Source: Alkalimonas mucilaginosa (GTDB taxonomy: Bacteria; Pseudomonadota; Gammaproteobacteria; Enterobacterales; Alteromonadaceae). From it: a DNA stretch of 64,000 bases. The stretch covers positions 1-64,000 of the forward strand of contig NZ_JAUGZK010000008.1 of assembly GCF_036327005.1 (NCBI RefSeq), read 5' to 3'. Numbering within the stretch: the first letter of the stretch is position 1; every line of letters begins with the position of its first letter. The translations under genes were made by a program, and so were the position numbers. The notes under the pieces are model-generated. The model saw only the letters and a program-made list of their open reading frames with translations, was not told the DNA's origin and searched no databases. Below are positions 62,726 through 64,000 of this stretch, piece by piece.

Positions 62726-63766
62726 GTGAGCAACCAAAATCCATCCTTAAGTTACAAAGATGCCGGTGTCGATATTGATGCTGGTAACGCTCTGGTCGAT
62801 CGTATTAAGGGTGCCGTCAAACGCACTCATCGCCCTGAAGTCATGGGTGGCTTAGGTGGTTTCGGTGCCCTGTGCCAAATCCCGGCAGGCTATAAAGAGC
62901 CGGTGTTGGTATCAGGTACCGATGGTGTCGGCACCAAATTACGGTTGGCGATGGATTTAAAGCGCCATCAAGGCGTCGGCATTGACCTGGTTGCAATGTG
63001 CGTCAATGATCTGATTGTGCAAGGTGCCGAACCGCTGTTTTTCCTGGATTACTACGCCACTGGCAAACTGGATGTAAATACCGCAGCGACTGTGGTTGAA
63101 GGCATTGCCGATGGTTGTGCTCAATCAGGTTGTGCTCTGGTAGGCGGAGAAACAGCAGAAATGCCAGGCATGTACCATGGTGATGATTACGACATTGCCG
63201 GCTTTTGCGTTGGCGTGGTTGAAAAATCTGAACTGATTGATGGTAGTAAGGTGCAAGCCGGTGATCAACTGATTGCCCTGGCCTCTTCCGGCCCACACTC
63301 CAATGGTTTTTCGTTAATTCGAAAAATTCTGGAAGTAAGCGGCCAGTCTCCTGACAGTGAGTTGGAAGGAAAATCCATTGCAGATCATTTACTGGAGCCA
63401 ACCCGCATTTATGTGAAAAACTTACTGAGCCTGATCAAACAGCAACCGGTACACGCGCTATGCCATATTACCGGTGGTGGTTTTTGGGAGAACATTCCGC
63501 GCGTGCTGCCAGAGCACAGCAAAGCGGTGATAGATGGCACAAGTTGGCAATGGCCAGCGATTTTCAATTGGTTGCAACAACAAGGCAATGTCAGTACGCA
63601 TGAAATGTACCGTACTTTTAATTGCGGTGTTGGCATGATCGTTGTGGTACCGGCAGAGACACTTGCAGCAACCCTGCAGTTGCTGCAGCAGGCTGGCGAA
63701 ACAGCCTGGCATCTGGGCGAAATCCAACACGCCACCGCTGATGATGAGCGTGTGATTATTCGCTAA
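62726..63766 (+). CDS. purM: Phosphoribosylformylglycinamidine cyclo-ligase PurM
   Basis: 346 residues from GTG 62726 (GAGG 6 nt upstream), as in other gammaproteobacteria; a TTG at 62714 is open but not needed. It makes aminoimidazole ribotide in purine synthesis. LSYKDAGVDIDAGNALVDRIK, GTDGVGTKLRLAM, CALVGGETAEMPGMY and HITGGGFWENIPRVLP are conserved. purN follows after 8 nt. Confidence 0.98.
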   Translation: MSNQNPSLSYKDAGVDIDAGNALVDRIKGAVKRTHRPEVMGGLGGFGALCQIPAGYKEPVLVSGTDGVGTKLRLAMDLKRHQGVGIDLVAMCVNDLIVQGAEPLFFLDYYATGKLDVNTAATVVEGIADGCAQSGCALVGGETAEMPGMYHGDDYDIAGFCVGVVEKSELIDGSKVQAGDQLIALASSGPHSNGFSLIRKILEVSGQSPDSELEGKSIADHLLEPTRIYVKNLLSLIKQQPVHALCHITGGGFWENIPRVLPEHSKAVIDGTSWQWPAIFNWLQQQGNVSTHEMYRTFNCGVGMIVVVPAETLAATLQLLQQAGETAWHLGEIQHATADDERVIIR

Positions 63767-63774
63767 GGGCTGGC

Positions 63775-64000
63775 ATGAAATCCATCGTTGTACTGATTTC
63801 CGGCAATGGCAGCAACCTGCAGGCAATTCTTGATGCCTGCGCCTCTGGCTTTATTGCCGGCAAAGTAACCGCCGTGATATCCAATAAAGCGGATGCGTAT
63901 GGCCTGGTCAGAGCACGTGAAGCAGGCAGTGTTACCCACTGCCTGGCACATACCGACTATGCTAATCGCGATAACTACGATCTGGCACTGCAACAATTGA
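63775..64000 (+). CDS. purN: Phosphoribosylglycinamide formyltransferase PurN (partial, 3' end beyond window)
   Basis: The first 75 codons are present, starting MKSIVVLISGNGSNLQAILD with the formyltransferase start motif and continuing VISNKADAYGLVRAREAGS. The catalytic Asn-His-Asp region lies outside the window. Follows purM as in purMN operons. Confidence 0.95.
   Translation, partial: MKSIVVLISGNGSNLQAILDACASGFIAGKVTAVISNKADAYGLVRAREAGSVTHCLAHTDYANRDNYDLALQQL

Overview
The window looks like a gammaproteobacterial chromosome. MutH, RraB, CmoA/CmoB, RppH with PtsP, the lgt-thyA overlap and a sufBCDS-sufA-sufT-sufE cluster together fit Alteromonadales or Chromatiales-type bacteria (Alkalimonas or Rheinheimera relatives are a guess from gene style, not shown). 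About the first 24 kb is an accessory, defence-like region. From tRNA-Arg(CCU) at 23930-24004 to the right end, the content is ordinary housekeeping chromosome.

Accessory region. Positions 1-5898 hold a type I restriction-modification operon, hsdR-hsdM-hsdS (hsdS runs off the left edge). Directly upstream lies a sigma-54 enhancer-binding regulator with a CARF-like N-terminus (5950-7458). A near-consensus sigma-54 promoter (GG-N10-GC) sits between it and hsdR, so the restriction operon appears to be switched by a CARF-type sensor. Next come two small unknown genes, a BrxR/CapW-like WYL regulator (8506-9396) with two matching 22-bp operator-like sites, and a two-gene HEPN plus caspase-like (CHAT) unit (9418-10671).

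The most unusual part is 10818-21735: a double-AAA+ ATPase, a second WYL regulator, a PP2C phosphatase, a zinc-ligand-less sirtuin, several unknown proteins, a DnaA-like ATPase with a destroyed Walker A, a PD-(D/E)XK nuclease and more unknown proteins. Five operator-like sites of the form GC(G)RC-N7-GTCGC are spread through it. Each has a TAnnnT hexamer exactly 10 nt downstream in the direction of transcription, and the site between the ATPase and the WYL gene has one on both sides. This ties the scattered genes into one regulon. The layout closely resembles the RecA-independent DNA-damage promoters that WYL proteins (PafBC) activate in mycobacteria. Two of these promoters lie in a 133-bp direct repeat (132/133 identical) that carries operator, -10, ribosome binding site and the first 23 codons of two otherwise different proteins. 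The repeats bracket a 1773-bp module containing the nuclease. I regard this locus as the best candidate for an undescribed system.

Housekeeping region. After an XRE-TM-TPR protein and the tRNA come: suf Fe-S assembly genes behind an IscR-type box; three FlgO-like lipoproteins; thyA-lgt; a TauE-like permease; ptsP-rppH; mutH; a solute-binding lipoprotein; a fatty acid hydroxylase; a TetR regulator; a glutathionyl-hydroquinone-reductase-type GST; a PstS-like/beta-barrel/GGDEF-EAL operon; hemH with a divergent bifunctional penicillin-binding protein; a HAD phosphatase; cytochrome b562; rraB; a SemiSWEET-like protein; a LuxP-like binding protein; an Nramp transporter; a TPR-GGDEF cyclase; a GNAT-nitrilase fusion; cmoAB; a LysR regulator; and purM-purN (purN cut by the right edge).

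No transposase, integrase, CRISPR array or rRNA was seen. All functional calls come from reading motifs by eye; no database search was run.
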